A DNA stretch of 42,040 nt from Imhoffiella purpurea (GTDB lineage: Bacteria > Pseudomonadota > Gammaproteobacteria > Chromatiales > Chromatiaceae). Location of the stretch: NCBI RefSeq assembly GCF_000585215.1, contig NZ_AONC01000050.1, positions 1 to 42,040 on the forward strand, in the 5' to 3' direction. Shown piece after piece: positions 41,450-42,040 of the stretch (the stretch's first letter is position 1; the number at the start of each line of letters is the position of its first letter). The notes beneath the pieces are model-generated. The model had not been told where the DNA came from. It was given only the letters and a program-made list of their open reading frames with translations, and ran no database searches. The position numbers and the translations under genes were made by a program.

Positions 41450-41900
41450 AGGCGATTCATCCGTTCATGCCGACGATCGCGCAGACTACGCCTCCCGCAC
41501 GCAGGAGGCCAATCAATCCTCGGCGGACAGGTCGGATGGCCACGAATCAGGCGCCTCCGCGATAGAGCTGAGACGGTTGCGCGTCCGCATAGAAGCGAAT
41601 CGCCTCTTCGATCGAGGCGACCGGATCGTTCGCGGACATTGGCCCCATGTTCTGGGTTTCCATGGCCCAGGTCTCCAGCCGGGCCGCGGCAAAAAGTCCT
41701 GTCCGAGCGTGACGATCTCGTCCAGTATCGGCACTGGAGGATGGCTCTCGGCTCGGCGCAGGGCCGGCCGGTGTCGGCTCGAGACGCTCGTGTGCCGCGG
41801 CAGCGGTACAGAGGGGACCGCCGACATCGTCGTGCGGGACAGGCTGAGGAGGGGGACGACCTCCATCTGGCCGCTGACAACAGATTTGGAGACCAAACGC
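41450..41900. other. Intergenic region with a possible coding remnant
   Basis: This 451-bp gap between the hydrolase gene (minus) and the oxidoreductase gene (plus) contains no intact gene that I can support. A protein-like tail in two frames is listed separately (41547-41735). Confidence 0.5.
41547..41735 (-). pseudogene. Possible frameshifted gene fragment
   Basis: One minus-strand frame ends with a protein-like tail containing AARLETWAMETQNMGPMSAN and finishing FYADAQPSQLYRGGA at a TGA (41547-41549). The preceding protein-like stretch LDEIVTLGQDF is in the neighbouring frame. The frames join at a run of five T (41691-41695 on the plus strand as A); one more T would unite them. It is either a decayed gene remnant or an assembly error in a homopolymer. 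I do not recognise the family, and upstream of about 41735 no frame looks convincingly coding. Confidence 0.35.
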
Positions 41901-42040
41901 ATGGCGCAGACATCGACCCGGGTGGAGGTGTGCATCATCGGGGCGGGACCGGCGGGGCTCTTCGCGGCGCTGCAGCTGGCGGACCGCATGAGCGTGCTGG
42001 TGCTCGACCGCAAGTCCAGGTACGGCGGCGCCGGCGGGGC
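41901..42040 (+). CDS. FAD-dependent oxidoreductase, 5' part only
   Basis: An ATG at 41901, nine bases after GGAG, opens a frame that runs off the window. The first 46 residues contain the dinucleotide-binding beta-alpha-beta VCIIGAGPAGLFAALQL (GxGxxG) and end VLVLDRKSRYGGAGG, typical of FAD-binding NAD(P)H oxidoreductases or dehydrogenases. The exact enzyme cannot be told from this fragment. Confidence 0.75.
   Translation, partial: MAQTSTRVEVCIIGAGPAGLFAALQLADRMSVLVLDRKSRYGGAGG

Noticed and set aside
41513-42013. 166-codon minus-strand open frame covering the oxidoreductase start
   Set aside because: It is antisense to a clear FAD-binding N terminus; only the part listed as a possible remnant looks protein-like, and that in mixed frames.

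Overview
The window is a high-GC, gene-dense chromosomal segment from a gammaproteobacterium. The order rsmG-parA-parB / atpIBEFHAGDC / (FKBP) / glmU-glmS, with mnmG nearby, is the classical gammaproteobacterial gid-par-atp block. The high GC, the hydrogenase maturation pair hypA-hypB, a Gly/Tyr-rich exported protein resembling sulfur-globule proteins, and a GCTGG heptamer repeat together suggest a purple sulfur bacterium (Chromatiaceae-like). That family-level call is inference; no photosynthesis or sulfur-oxidation gene is present to confirm it.

Layout. 1-5.1 kb (+): a B12-binding radical SAM enzyme, then a compact run of prolyl aminopeptidase, dtd, hypA and hypB, and a Gly/Tyr-rich secreted protein closed by a terminator. 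5.2-9.9 kb (+): a DUF302 exported protein and three translationally coupled surface-polysaccharide genes (two-domain GT2-GT4 glycosyltransferase, GT2 glycosyltransferase, NAD-dependent epimerase). The epimerase runs tail-to-tail into a DUF1631 gene with 113 bp of overlap. 9.8-26.3 kb (-): DUF1631, glmS, glmU, a SlyD-like prolyl isomerase, the full nine-gene ATP synthase operon with a clear sigma70 promoter and terminator, parB, parA and rsmG.

26.3-31.1 kb is an accessory interval that separates rsmG from mnmG. It holds an orphan membrane-associated protein, an RtcB-type RNA ligase overlapping the release-factor homologue PrfH (an RNA-repair module), a frameshifted remnant of a retropepsin-like protease, and a TacA/TacT-type toxin-antitoxin pair with a palindrome at its promoter. 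This is the most unusual part of the window.

31.1-42 kb: mnmG (-); a divergent moxR / DUF58 / transglutaminase operon (+); a Uma2-family protein (+); a hybrid sensor histidine kinase (-) and an alpha/beta hydrolase (-); a probable frameshifted fragment; and the first 46 codons of an FAD-dependent oxidoreductase cut by the window edge. I saw no rRNA, tRNA, CRISPR array, intact insertion sequence or integrase.
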